From Siniperca chuatsi (Eukaryota; Chordata; Actinopteri; Centrarchiformes; Sinipercidae), in NCBI RefSeq assembly GCF_020085105.1, contig NC_058051.1, forward strand, positions 5,444,501 through 5,508,500: 64,000 nt of DNA, in the 5' to 3' direction. Shown here piece by piece: positions 33,795 to 46,640 of the stretch. Made by a program: the position numbers and the translations under genes. The number at the start of each line of letters is the position of its first letter. Positions within the stretch are counted from its first letter, which is position 1. The notes beneath the pieces were generated by a model. It was not told the DNA's origin. It worked only from the letters and a program-made list of their open reading frames with translations, and searched no databases.

Positions 33795-36700
33795 CTACAG
33801 GTAGTTTGAGGCCACAAAGCCGTGGCTGTGGCTGACGCGGCTCTGGTGGATCATGGCGCGGTCATACGCCACCTGGACAGACTTGCGGATGCTGGACTTG
33901 CGGCCCTCCATTATGCGCAGCTTGTCTGCTGTGTCGTCTACACCCAAGGGTGTCACCTTGTCACGTGGGAGCCACTGCCTACAGTAGATATACATAGATT
34001 CAGACTGTTAGAGCCTTTGAAGAAGAGTGATGATGACCACCTTTCACTGCTTTAGACCTGTTTTGTATGACCCCTCTCTCTCGCTCTCCAATGTAAAATA
34101 TAAAGTGTAAAGTAAATGTATACATATAACTACAACATATAAAACTATATTCATTTTACAATTTACAAATGAAAAAGTCCTCCTTGACTGGACAATTCAC
34201 CCAGCTGAAGTGTATTTAACTAAACACCTGCTCCATGTAGGTCTATAGCTGACCTCTGACCTCACTGTGGCAGGAGGAGCATTGCATTAGATTTGAGCAT
34301 TTCTGTTTGACCCTCACCATGTTCGCTTGTTATCAAAGAAGAGCACCAAGTAGAGCCTCTCGTTGGTCTCCTCCTGCCTCTGCTCCCCCAGTCGGAGGAC
34401 GTCTTTGGGTGGGACAGGGATGGGCACCCCGTTGTGCAACAGGCCCTCCTCGGGCATCTCTGGGTCAATGATCTGGAATGAACACAGTCAAACAGGGAAT
34501 TTAGGTCTGTTTCTAGCACTGCACACAGCTGTTCTATGGTCCCAGGGTACTCTTGATTTTTGTTTCTTCTAGATGTGGTTATATCACTGTCAAACTCACT
34601 TATTGAGTTTGAAACGCTTTGAGTAGTTGGAAAAGACGAGAAAGGCGCTATATAAGTATGGTCCTCAGTCCACTTATTTCGATTTCTCAACATGTGGTTT
34701 GGTGAAAGCTGCCTACATTATTTAAAAGCTTCACCACCTGTTGACAGCTCATATTAGATGGCTCTTCAGTAATACTAGGTAGGGGGATTACCAGAGCAGG
34801 ATAGGAAGGATATCCCCGACACTTAGCCCACACCAGTTCTAGAGGCTCCAGCTCTGTCTCATCGTCAGACGTTTGGCTGCCGTTGCCTGCAAAACAGCAG
34901 CAGATGGTGGCATAATTTTATGAATAAGAAGGAAATGAACACGACATTCATACATACTCTTAACTTTACTGGGAATATGTGTTATATTTTGTGACACAAA
35001 AATTGTGTTGTTAAAAGAGTAACTAAACCCCCAAACCACTTTTTGAAAACCAATGTATATGGGTATTTAGTGGTGTTGTTGATGGATTTAGGTCCAAATC
35101 TCGACATTTTAGTGCTATGTTTCGCTGCTCTGATTGGTTGTAGGTCTGGGCCTGTGTCCAGTCTGCAGGTCTTTCCAGCACAACATACCGGGCTCACGAA
35201 ACTCAAACTAGGCAGTGTCAAGATTCTGTTACTACATTGCCTATTTCCCCACCTTTTCAGAAACACATTTTAGTGTACTGTAATTTGAGAAAGTATGTGA
35301 CCAGGCCGCCATTTTTTCCTGCTTGAAAACGGACCAAGCATCGCTCATGGCACCTCCCCATCGCTCAGGGCTACGTAACGACACATGTTTCGTTGCGGTG
35401 ATTGATTGTATGTCAATCCAATTGCGCCCCCTCCCAGAGCTGCCCATGTTGATACTTGTTTCATGTTCTAGAGGCATTTTTTGAATTTCCAGGGTAGAGG
35501 CACTTCAGCCAAAACTTTGGGGTTTTGTTACTCTTTAAGGCACATTTGTGAGCAAGAGAGAGGGAAAAGAGGATGATATGCAATGTTACACAGAAGAAAA
35601 CTTCTTTTTAAAATTCAGGTGAACAAAAAAACAAAAAAAACAACAACAACATACCAGTGTAATCTGAGTCTCCGTTGACTATCTCCAGGAAGGGAACTTT
35701 GGAAAGAGCTGGTTTCCCGAGGCTTCGTTTGGGTGGTGAGCTGCTGTAAGATAGCACCTTGTATTGTCAATGTACTGTCAATCATTACTATAACCAAACA
35801 ACCACTGACAACAGATACACCATGTCTTACATTTCTCTGTGGAGGACTGGACAAGGGCTGTACTCAGAGTCGGACTCGCCGTCTTTGTGCTTATTGAAGC
35901 CATTGGTCAGTCCTGAAAGCAAATGAGAGAAATCTCAGAACAGCGGCAGCTGAAACAAGACCAGGAGGAAAACTAGACAGGAAAAGGGGACACCTAAGCA
36001 CAGATATCTTTAGATATCTTTCTCTCATCTCAGTCACAATGAAAACAACACCACAATATAGTGCTACAACAATGAGTGTAAAAGAGTACAGCACACAATA
36101 ATCCTAGATAATGGGGGGATGCAGGGGTGGTGTATGGGTGAAGTGAAATGGGCAATTGTTTGTTTTGTTGATCAGGTAGACTGAGATAGGCAAAAACAAG
36201 CTCCTATACTGTGATCAGGTAGCACACTTTGTTTCCTCACGACAAAGGGAAAGAACAAGAGCTCAAAGGATGTATGATTAATACACAAAACTAAGTTTGA
36301 CATGTTGTAAAATATGTAATTAGTATTAGCTAGCTAACCTAAAGTGATAAACAGATAGTAAAAATGGATAAAGCCAAGTTGAAGACTGCTATTTTATCTC
36401 TTGAAGAGGTCTGTTCTGAAAGAATGTAGCTAAATTTAACATTACTTAGTGGGAAACTAACATCTGTAACTGCATTCTAACAAGTTATACATCCCTCCAC
36501 ATATTTTTGCTGACATTGTCATTATTTGTATCATGACTGTTGAGACATGTTTAAATTTGTTATTAGCTACCAGTTAAGTAAGCACATTCCAACAAGCATC
36601 CTATTTGATCACTTTCTAGTGAATGTCTTCAGCGCCAACAGTAGTCAGTTCTAAAACACCACCCTGAGTGGTGGATCTTAAACTTGGGGCAAAAGAAGTG

Positions 36701-39700
36701 TCCAATGTCAGTAACTAAGTGAAGCTTCTCACCACTTTCCAGTGTATGATTTGGTGTCTTCTCCAGCTCACTATCTGAGCACATGTCTCGGCTGGGGGTC
36801 CATTGTTCATTGAGGGTGGGGGGTCCTGGGCTTTTCTGTGGGGTCTTGGATGGAGTGGACAAAGGTGTGGAGGATGTGGAGTTGGGTGCTGTAGGGGTGT
36901 TGCTTGTATCATCGTCCTGTGGCCCCTTGCCATTCAGCAAAGGATTGTCTCTCTCTCTGAACAGCTTAGCTCCATTTTTTGCCTTCTTGAACAATACAGA
37001 GGTTCGTCGCCCAACTCCTCCGGTGGTGGGCCGTGGAGGGGCGCTGAGCACTGGCAGGCCGTTGGCCACTGCCTGTCCTTGTCCACTGTGCAAAATGGGA
37101 GGCGGTGACACAGGCCACTCCTGTGCTTTAGTGCAATTAATGTTCTCTGTGGTGCTGTTTGAGAGGTCACCGTCCAGCTTTAGGCGTTTGCAGGGCCAGC
37201 TGGGGGACTGGGGCTCCCCTGTGATTGGCCGCAGGGTGGGAGGCTCCAGAGGTGCGTCCCCCCGTCGTGGAGGAGGAGCAGGCCCTGTAGGTTCCAGTGT
37301 CGGGGGTGAAGTGGATTTGAGGTCTTCTGAAAGATGAGGACAAAAACGACATTCAATTTCATTCAGCGTTTATTTGAAATGAATGCCCATTTAGTATGTA
37401 GTGTGATGTGGTGGTGTAGTATTCACACTGGAAAATGGTTTCACTTCATAATGATTTACACTTCACTCTAACCACAGCCCAAAGGGAGCTGAGGTATTCT
37501 GTGGATATGGAGGACCTTATCAAGACGAGTGAGTAAACAACTTTGCGCTCACAACTGTACACCAGCAACATGGTAACATGGCAGTATTTTATGACTCAAC
37601 TGACACAAATCAAAGGCGTTCTGCTGCCCTCGTCTACGGTAGCAAGCCCTCCTCTACTGTAGCAAGAGACTGTTTGTAGTCAGAAGTGGGATGATATGAC
37701 ATGACTGTACGTGGCCAATGGAGAGTGGTGAGTCCATGAGAGTGATGTATAGAAGAGGTGCAGACATAGAGTGCACTGGGAGAGAGGAGTTGTGAGGCAG
37801 CCATGGCTAACGAGACTCTGTGGGCCCCTACTTACTAGACTGGAGACAGTGGGGTGGTTGGGGTTGGTGCGTGGGGGGGACCCTGGCTCAATTACCTGAG
37901 GACAATGTTCCGTTAGCTCATGTTCACAACTGGTCTCATTGAAAAAAGTGGCTTTTAAAGGTTCATGCATTGGCAATTTCATACTGTTGAAATGTCAGTG
38001 CTTTTCATCACCCACCTTTGTCCGAAGATGAAAGGCTGTTGTCTGCCTTGGCCTCTTTGTCGTCATCTTCCTCATCATCGTCATCCTCATCGTCTTCTTT
38101 CAGATGTCCATTGTGAAGGCTGTGGCGGGGGTGTTGGCCTTGTCTGTAGCGGATGTTGTTGATCTCACGACGAAGCAGGCGGATGCGTCGAGTTCGGGCG
38201 CCACTGCATCGCATGGAGCTCACAAAGTCCAGCTTTTCTAACAGCTCCTTCAGCTGTTCCTCCACTGTCATATGAAGCCGGTTGTCTGGATCCAGCACAC
38301 TGTCAACTGGACACAAGAGGAAGGAGTTAGGCTAACAGTGAAGCTAGCATGCATGTCCCACAAAAGGTACAACAAATATGAGTTTAATACTGATATTTTT
38401 TAACTGAAGCTGAGTTGCTTGTATTAGCTAATGAGCAACAGTACAAGAGCCAATGCACTTGCAAATGAGAGATGAGAACCATTCTCTGCTCTCAAAAAAA
38501 GAGGAGAACCCACCACCTGTTTATCACACCTGAGTTCAATTGTTCTAGCCACACCCAGGCCTGATTACTGCCACACCTGTTCTCAATCAAGAAATCACTT
38601 AAATAGGACCTGCCAAACAAAGTGAAGTAGACCAAAAGATCTTCAAAAGCTAGACAGCATGCTGAGATCCAAAGAAATTCAGGAACAAATGAGAACGAAA
38701 GTAATTGAGATCTATCAGTCTGGAAAAGGTTATAAAACCATTTTTAAAGCTTTGGGACTCCAGCGAACCACAGTGAGAGCCATTATCCACAAATGGTGAA
38801 AACACGGAACAGTGGCGAACCTTCCCAGGAGTGGCCAGCCGACCAAAATTACCCCAAGAGCGCAGTGACGACTCATCCACTGACAAGACAAAAGTTGAAG
38901 GTGTGTGTTCCATTTACATCTGGCGTAAAAGTAACACCGCATTTCAGAAAAAGAACATCATACCAACAGTAAAATATGGTGGTGTGATGGTCTGGGGCTG
39001 TTTTGCTGCTTCAGGACCTGGAAGACTTGCTGTGATAAATGGAACCATGAATTCTGCTGTCTACCAAAAACTCCTGAAGGAGAATGTCTGGCCATCTGTT
39101 CATGACCTCAAGCTGAAGTGAACTTGGGTTCTGCAGCAGGACAATGATCCAAAAGACACCAGCAAATCCACCTCTGAATTGCTGAAGAACAAAATGAAGA
39201 CGGAGTGGCCTAGTCCTGACCTGAATCCTATTGAGATGCTGTGGCATGACCTTAAAAAGGTAGTTCATGCTTGAAAACCCTCCAATGTGGCTGAATTACA
39301 ACAATTCTGCAAAGATGAGTGGGCCAAAATTCCTCCACAGCGCTGTAAAAGACTCACTGCAAATTACACTTAAACACTTGATTGCAGTTGTTGCTGCTAA
39401 GGGTGGCCCAACCACTTTTTCACACAGGGCCATGTAGGTTTGGATTTAGTTTTCCCTTAATAATACTTTCATTTAAAAACTGCAAAAAAAAAAAAAACCT
39501 GCAAAAAAAAATAAAAAATCAGGAAGGGGGCAAACACTTTTTCACACCACTGTATACACAACAGCCTGAAATCTGAATCTGAGCTGAACTAAATTTCAAT
39601 CCCATCTAATCAACTTTAAGTTGCAGTGTACTGATGTATTATCGTCAAAATTAATGTTTATTTGTACTGTATCATAGACCATGTATCTAAATAAGTATTA

Positions 39701-42700
39701 AATCATTTGGGAGCGATACATACAGACCCCTATCTTAAGTACAAAAGGTGTGTGTGTGTGTGTGTGTTCATATTTCCTGTTGAGTACCACCACTTTGACT
39801 TACCATCCTCCCAGGTGCAGCTGTAAAAGTCTCGTTTCTGCGGTGACTCGGGAAGGAGCATGCCAGTGTCCATGTCCAGGCCTGTGTTGGTGGCTTGTCG
39901 TTGGGCATGGCGCAGTATGGCTCCCCCTAAGTCTCGAAGACGCAACGCTGCCCGGTGGAAGACTGTGTCCTTGGCATTGTAGAGGAGGCAGTTGGACACC
40001 ATCAGGTTGAAGTCTATTTCCAGGTCAGCCACTGAGCGGTAGGCATGACTCTCCAACTTAGAGCACATAGTGGAAAAGTCCATGGGCTTGCTGATAAACT
40101 CCATGTAGTCTGGGACCTTAGAACAAGACAGAATGGCATATAAAATACAAATTAGTGAGCTTAAAATTGTGTCACGTGGACCGCTAACAGAGGGCAGGAC
40201 CTTTTAAAATTATGCTGTTGAGAAACTGATTTCCAGTCTGCAGCTTAAATCAGTTATTTTAATTTCTGGGTCAATTCGCAACTATGGAGCCCTGTTTTTA
40301 TAATCGCAACAATGAAGCGTTCTGAATTTGCTACCTCTCTGATTTCACCTTTGACTGGCTTCTCCTGCATAGCAATAGCAGCCAAGGCTCATGTGTATTG
40401 TAGTACATAGAACTGTACATCAAAAAAAGATTTCTCAGAAACAAAGTTGAAATAATTGAAAGTGGTAAGAACATCTTTAAGGTCTTCATTATCTCGGAGT
40501 CCTGTGATTCTCTGTTAAGTAACATTGGGCATGCCATTTAAAGAAATCTTTGAAATGGGAATACAGGGGACACTTCTGGCCAGCAGACCCTCCCACTTCA
40601 CAATCCTATATAAACTGTGTCCATGCATCTGGTCTCAGTGTTGTAACAGTGAAATGTCTGACCTCCTTGATGTTGACTGGCTGTGCAAAGATCTGGGCTG
40701 TGTCCTTCTCCTGTAGTTGCTCCAAAGTGGAGCGGAGCAGCACCAACATCGGGGTCAACTGTATCTCCAGAGCTGCTTGGTGAACTTTGACCTGCAATTG
40801 TTAAAGGATATGTATGTGATGTCAACATACATGGAAGTTGCTACCATAAAGAATTCAGGCAAGTTCTTACAGACTGCCGCAGGCTAAAGAGAAAAGATGT
40901 AATGCGAAGCAATACTTGTGAGGGACTGTGTAATGTTAACTAACCAAGCCAATGGTTTTCTGTATGAAATGTGATAAAATCAAAATATTTCTACAAAGAT
41001 GTCCACAGACAACTACAATATAATTTAAAGTCCTCATCTGGTCAGACTTCAATATTCACAGACCACTGGCTGTCCAGCATAGCTTATGTATGTAAGGTAA
41101 TTGTCAGTTTTGATGGGCTTTACTTTTCCCAGTAACGGAGCTCTACCCATTCATAGCAGCCACAAATAACGGGTAGAGCTGCAGTTTGTGGTTAGTATCA
41201 CCACGAAAAAAAGAGATGTCAAAGAAAAGTGAGACCATCCAAACATCTCAGAACTTCAGACTACACTGGAGAACACATTAACATTTTAAATACCCATAAT
41301 TTATGCACTTCAGATCTTCAAAATTCCAGCTTTGTGTTCTGTACATTGAAAGTTATGCTTTCCAAGGGTAAATGGTGAATTAACAAGCCTGAATATGAAA
41401 TACAGTTAATAGCCATGCCTGTTTGCATGTCAGATTCATCCGTATATGTTACCTGTTCTCGTTTGAGCTTCTCCCTCTTGCGGATGAGCTCAACCAGCAG
41501 CCTGGCTTTTTCAAGGTCATGCCGCAGCTTCTGCCAATATCTCAGTGCTTCTCTTGCAGCAGAAACCTTCTCATCCACCTCAGGCTACAAAGTACAATAC
41601 ATTTTTTAGAGCTCTGTTGTATAAACACTGTATCAGAGATGTACAGTGATGTGAAAAAGTGTTTGTCCCCTTCCTGATTTATTTTTTTGCATGTTTGTCA
41701 CACTTAAATGTTTCAGTTTATCAAACAAATTTAAATATTAGTCAAAGATAACACAAGTAAACACAAAATGCAGTTTTTAATTGAAGGTTCTTATTATTAA
41801 GGGAAAACAAAATCCAAACCTACATGGCCCTGTGTGAAAATGTGATTGCCCCCTAAACCTAATAACTGGTTGGGCCACCCTTAGCAGCAACAACTGCAAT
41901 CAAGCATTTGCAATAACTTGCAATGAGTCTTTTACAGCGCTGTGGAGGAATTTTGGCCCATTCATCTTTGCAGAATTGTTGTAATTCAGCCACATTGGAG
42001 GGTTTTCGAGTATGAACTGCAGCATCTCAATAGGGTTCAGGTCAGGACTTTGACTAGGCCACTCTAATGTCTTCATTTTGTTCTTCTTCAGCAATTCAGA
42101 GGTGGACTTGCTGGTGTGTTTTGGATCGTTGTCCTGCTGCAGAACCCAAGTTCGCTTCAGCTTGAGGTCACGAACAGATGGCCAGACATTCTCCTTCAGG
42201 AGTTTTTGGTAGACAGCAGAATTCATGGTTCCATTTATCACAGCAAGTCTTCCAGGTCCTGAAGCAGCAAAACAGCCCCAGACCATCACACTACCACCAC
42301 CATATTTTACTGTTGGTATGATGATCTTTTTCTGAAATGCTGTGTTACTTTTACGCCAGATGTAATGGGACACACACCTTCCAAAAAGTTCAACTTTTGT
42401 CTTGTCAGTCCAGAGTATTTTCCCAAAAGTCTTGTGGTTTTAGTCTTGGAACTCTGCCATGCAGGCCATTTTTGCCCAGTCTCTTTCTTATGGTGGAGTC
42501 ATGAACACTGACCTTAACTGAGGCATGTGAGGCCTGTAGTTCTTTGGATGTTGTTGTGGGGTCTCTGAATGGCTGAAGAAGAACAAAATGAAGACTTTGG
42601 AGTGGCCTAGTGGAGATAGGTTGAGCAAACTGTTTGCGAATGTTTATTCAACATCTGTTGCATAATAGCTGAACCTTATATGGATTCAGATGTGAATTTG

Positions 42701-45330
42701 ATACAGCATTCTAGTGAGGCTGACAGACGAAGAAGAACAACAAAATGAATCTGAATCCTATTGAGATGCTGTGGCATGACCTTAAAAAGGCAGTTCATGC
42801 TCGAAAACTCTCCAATGAGGCTGAATTACAACAATTCTGCAAAGATGAGTGGGCCAAAATTCCTCCAAAGTGCTTGATTGCAGTTATTGCTGCTAAGGGT
42901 GGCCCAACCAGTTATTAAGGTTTAGGGGGCAATCACATTTTCACACAGGGCCATGTAGGTTTGGATTTTGTTTTCCCTTAATAATAACAACCTTCATTTA
43001 AAAACTTAAAAACAAGCATTTTTTGTTTACTTGTGTTATCTTTGATTACTATTTAAATTTGTTTGATCTGAAACATTTAAGTACGACAAACATGCAAAAA
43101 AATAAATAAGAAATCAGGGGGGCAAACACTTTTTCACACCACTATATCTAAAAGGCAATCAATGAATTGTAGAAATTGTTTGGTAGGACAATGGCAAAAT
43201 AAATACACTGAATACCATCACAAAAAATGTAATCATCAGAGTACAAAAACAGTTACAGAGTGCCAAGGTTGTAGTTCTGTTTCCTGCCCTGACCTGTTCA
43301 GTATTCCTTTGGGATTGGACATTAGAGTGCAAACGCCGGACCAGCGGCACACCATTCCTCGACTGACGCTTCAGTAACCAGTAGCTATGCAGCCTCTGCA
43401 TGAACTGGTTTTTTCTCTGGAAGAGGATTCCTTTGCAGATGATATTCAGCCTGTACAACAGAAGGATGCAAGTTGTCTTACTGTCAACATGACAACTGAG
43501 CATCAGTTCAGGCATTACCACTAGAGAAATGTTTCTTTTAAATTGTACACCAATGCTTAATTAAACTGGCTAGCAAATTCAAAAATCTCCACCAAAAGCT
43601 GCTTTAAAACATTTTTTTGGTATGTTTTGACCAAGTTGGTCTTCACTAGGCGTGTTGAAGATTTGATGAAAATCATCTTGGTCAAATGTTAAAAGTATTG
43701 GTCAAAATAAAATAAAATTGGGTGTTTAATTTTTGTTGAACAGCAACAGAAGCACAGCATTTTATTTTATTCATAATAAAAGAAAATTTAACCTGTTTGT
43801 GGGTATCTGAGGCATTGCCATTTGTGGTGAAGCAGTGTGTCGTGTTGTTGACTCTGTGCTCTTCTTCCCTTTCTTTTTATCCGTCTTGGCATCATCTTCA
43901 GACTTTCTGCCTTTTTTTGGTGTTATAGGACCCTCTGTGTAGGCACTCCATCCTCTACTAGCTCTCCCTCTGCTGCCCACCACTCTTCCTTCACTCTCTT
44001 CATCTGAGATGGTCTCTTGTCCTGGTGGTGAATGGGCCTCACAGAATGCGGTCTTCTTAACAGAGAATGTGGTCCCGTTGACATTTGTCTCTCGCACAGG
44101 ATCTATCTTCATAAACAAGCCAGCACGCTGAGCACATGTGACATGAAACGCTGTGTAACAGTTGGCCTTGTGACACTGAATTGATGCACCGCGGCCCTTC
44201 TGCTTACACAGGTAGCAGGTCAGTTTCCAGCGTGCTGGGGGAATGTTAATGACCCCTTCCACTGGTTCTAGAAAAACTGTGTTGGCAAAGCAGACTTCAG
44301 GGATCCAGATGGCACAGACCACATGTGCCCAGCGGCCGTCACTCGTTTGCTTGAAGGCGCCGCCACGGTTCGGACATAGAACACAGTCAACAGGTTTCTG
44401 AGGGGACTGTAGGCAGCAGCGGCACAGCCACTGGCCCTCAGGGATGTAGGGCACTCCGTAACACTCCTGGTGCACAGCCAGGTTGCAGGAGTCACAAAAG
44501 AGGATGACGTTGCTGTTGAGGCACTCATCATCTAGGCACACACAGCAGAAGGCATCGTCGTCAATAGTGTTCTGAGAGGGTGCCCGGCTGCGGGCTTCCC
44601 GGTACGCCTCCTCCTCCAGCCGGTCCACCAGCAGCTCAAAGGTGTCTGGTGAGACAGTGGAGTAACCCTCTGATGTCCGGCCAGCATTGACCATCTCCAA
44701 CCAGGCGGTGTCCTCTTCGTCCATGTCATATTCTGCCTCAGCTTCCTGCTCCTCAGCTAAGCATTCAATGTAGCGGTAATATGCTGTAGGCAGAGGAGGT
44801 GCCTCGACTGGCGTGAAGGTTTCTAGCACATGAAACTTAGGTTCGGGGAGGGTCATGTGGTGATGGTGTGATGTGTTAAACTTTTCGGGTGTTTGTGGAT
44901 GAGAACTGGGGCAGTGGTTCTTGGAAGGTGGTGGCGACTTGACAGGAGGACATTTGGAGTCTTTCCTGCGGCCTCGGGGTGTGACGGGTTTGCGGACTGT
45001 TTGGGCACTGCTGGTGGGAGATGATGACTGCTCACTGTTCTCCTTGTTGCTGTTACACTCACTAATGTCCTGAGCCATCATCTCATCTTCAGTAATGACC
45101 TCCAATGGCTCCAGTATAGAAATGCGGTGAAGCCTACCATCCAGTTCCACTTCCACCACCTTCTGGGCCTGGGCGTAAGTCAGGGTTTCTCTGCTTGGAG
45201 ACGCTTTAAGGCTATAAGGGGACGGGGATCGCTGGCGGGCACCCCCACGCCCGCCAATTGTCCCATTGGACTTCCTGACATCGGCTCCACCTCCTGCTGC
45301 CACCTGGCCTTTTCGACGTGGCTTCCTCAT
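33795..45330 (-). CDS. brpf3: Bromodomain and PHD finger protein BRPF3, histone acetyltransferase scaffold
   Basis: Twelve minus-strand coding exons: 43793-45330, 43294-43450, 41453-41584, 40663-40791, 39804-40116, 38016-38306, 36733-37326, 35831-35912, 35655-35743, 34792-34886, 34318-34472 and 33795-33978. They join in phase into 1252 residues (human 1205). Seen in order: the conserved N-terminus MRKPRRK and [10 protein letters not shown], an enhancer-of-polycomb-like region with [11 protein letters not shown]1 (about 261-308), zinc knuckle and PHD2 (about 314-435), a bromodomain (about 620-735, with YNAKD) and a C-terminal PWWP domain (about 1115-1200, [15 protein letters not shown]). BRPF3 is known to scaffold the KAT7 (HBO1)-ING-MEAF6 complex and favour H3K14 acetylation. 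The start matches human BRPF3, not BRPF1 or BRD1. Exon 9 has a tandem CAGCAG acceptor, so one Ser may be optional. mapk13 lies upstream in the same direction, as in human. Confidence 0.95.
34560..34690 (+). mobile_element. L2-like retrotransposon tail in brpf3 intron 10
   Basis: ACGCTTTGAGTAGTTGGAAA followed by GGCGCTATATAAGTA is the characteristic 3' tail of L2-type LINEs and SINEs in fish. Confidence 0.55.
35015..35534. mobile_element. TTAA-flanked MITE in brpf3 intron 9
   Basis: A 520-base element with ends AAGAGTAACTAAACCCC and GGGGTTTTGTTACTCT as inverted repeats, flanked by TTAA at 35011-35014 and 35535-35538. Non-coding; piggyBac-like by target site. It is not the same family as the element at 14928. 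Confidence 0.75.
38506..39553 (+). mobile_element. Tc1-like DNA transposon, internally deleted, in brpf3 intron 5
   Basis: Plus-strand Tc1-like element. It retains the start of the transposase region with helix-turn-helix coding (38655-38860), then skips most of the central part and resumes at GACAAGACAAAAGTTGAAGG. The catalytic-core remnant includes [16 protein letters not shown]. It ends in the 3' inverted repeat ...CTTTTTCACACCACTGTA. The 5' inverted repeat is missing, and there are stops and deletions, so no active transposase. It lies antisense to brpf3. Confidence 0.8.
41644..42565 (-). mobile_element. Tc1-like transposon, left arm of an inverted composite (brpf3 intron 2)
   Basis: Reads from the 3' inverted repeat (CAGTGATGTGAAAAAGTG at 41644) backwards through the 3' half of the transposase. 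The minus-strand frame carries [13 protein letters not shown], the second catalytic Asp context QDNDPKHTS and DLNPIEM. It stops abruptly near 42565, where the sequence switches to the opposite orientation. Confidence 0.8.
42566..43145 (+). mobile_element. Tc1-like transposon, right arm of the inverted composite
   Basis: From about 42566 the same family runs in the plus direction. About 40 bases are followed by roughly 125 bases of unrelated sequence (42607-42735), flanked on both sides by a GAAGAAGAACAA word. Then the 3' part runs from about 42740 to the terminal ...TTTTTCACACCACTATA. Both outer ends of the composite are therefore the same (3') end of the transposon. Confidence 0.75.
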
Positions 45331-46640
45331 AGGCCACCAATCACACGTTCCCTCCTGTTGGTTTAAAAGGAAATAAAATGAGAAAACTGTGTTGTCAACT
45401 TGTCAGACTGTAAGTACAAGAATAAGCATTTCATGATGCTACAGTAGAATATGAAAACATTATGCCATCATTCCACCATTTACAGATAGCCCTATATAAT
45501 GATACATTCATACAGGACATTGCCCTTGCTGTAATATTTTGCTGTTATTGTTAGCTTTTGTTATCTTAATAAATTGTTCTGTAATCACTTATTATCTAGC
45601 TAGATTTATTCTCTGCTGCTTCAACAGCTTAATTTCCCCTTGTGATGATTATAAAATTTACAGGACTAAGCAAAATCTAATGCCATTGCTGTAACAATGC
45701 CATAAAACTAAGGCCTTAAGAGGCTAAACATGCTCTAAACATATTGACTTATTAACTCATTCAAAACAATCTCGTGCATTGCATTTTACTGTGTTATCAG
45801 GCAGGGATATGGTCAATATCACCTGTAGTGTAAAACATTCCTTCACACACCTCAACTCGCAAAACCCTTACTTACTCAATCCTAGTAGCTAAATATGTAG
45901 ACCAATGTATTGACAACTGACCAATTGTCAAACTGAGGGTTACTCTCCACTGTCAATACACACACGGGCAATAGAGAAAAATTATCTGTAGATGATTCTC
46001 GACTTAATCTCATAAACTGCTGGCAACTACTATCAGGGCTAGCCACAACACAACGTGCACATCCAATCAGCTTTCATGAAAGTTTAACTGATCCATCCCA
46101 GAGCCAATCAGCTTTAAGAAAACCACTGTCTCAACTGATCAGCGTCCTTACTTTGGGAGTAAAATGTCAGCCATATTTACAGTTTTAAAACACTGTTAAA
46201 AGCTCTTCTATGGTTTGCATTTTAATAACGTTAATAGTTTTGGAATGTTCAAGCAGTGCTTCATCTGGTCAAGTCGGGATGAGAAAGGCAAAGTACTGTG
46301 ACAGTATTCCTGTACTCTGACATAAAGTACGGAGACAAGTAGGTTAGTATAATTAAAGATATCAGCTAGCTAACCTGCTAACTTTAAAACATGGGCAGTG
46401 CCAACGTTAGCTGGCTATTATTTTTAACGTTGACAAGGCGCAGAACAAGTTAAACCATTGCTAGCTAAAACGGAATTAAAAGTTCTGAGCCACTCTATAA
46501 TATAGAAACGTTAGGTAGCAAACTTAAGCCATCTTACCTATTATGGCAACTGACTTGACACAAGTAGCTCGACAGCCGGCGGTCTAAAGCCGCTTCTACA
46601 GTAATGGTTGCCTAGCCAGCCGCCTTACTTGCTGTAGTTT
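45331..46640 (-). other. brpf3: brpf3 5' non-coding part: UTR, intron and probable first exon
   Basis: The exon with the start codon begins at an acceptor (aaccaacag, exon from 45354). Upstream on the minus strand a probable first non-coding exon ends at 46538 with GCCATAATAG followed by gtaagatgg, a strong 5' splice site. It is GC-richer (GACAGCCGGCGG) and its 5' end is placed near 46640 by eye. The intron between holds nothing recognisable. Confidence 0.5.

Noticed and set aside
36783-37337. A 184-codon plus-strand frame
   Set aside because: It is antisense to brpf3 exon 7, whose in-phase junctions and match to BRPF3 identify the real coding strand.
43294-45330. brpf1 or brd1 as the identity of the PHD/bromodomain gene
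   Set aside because: The N-terminus (MRKPRRK), the residues around the PHD fingers and the neighbouring mapk13 all fit brpf3 better.
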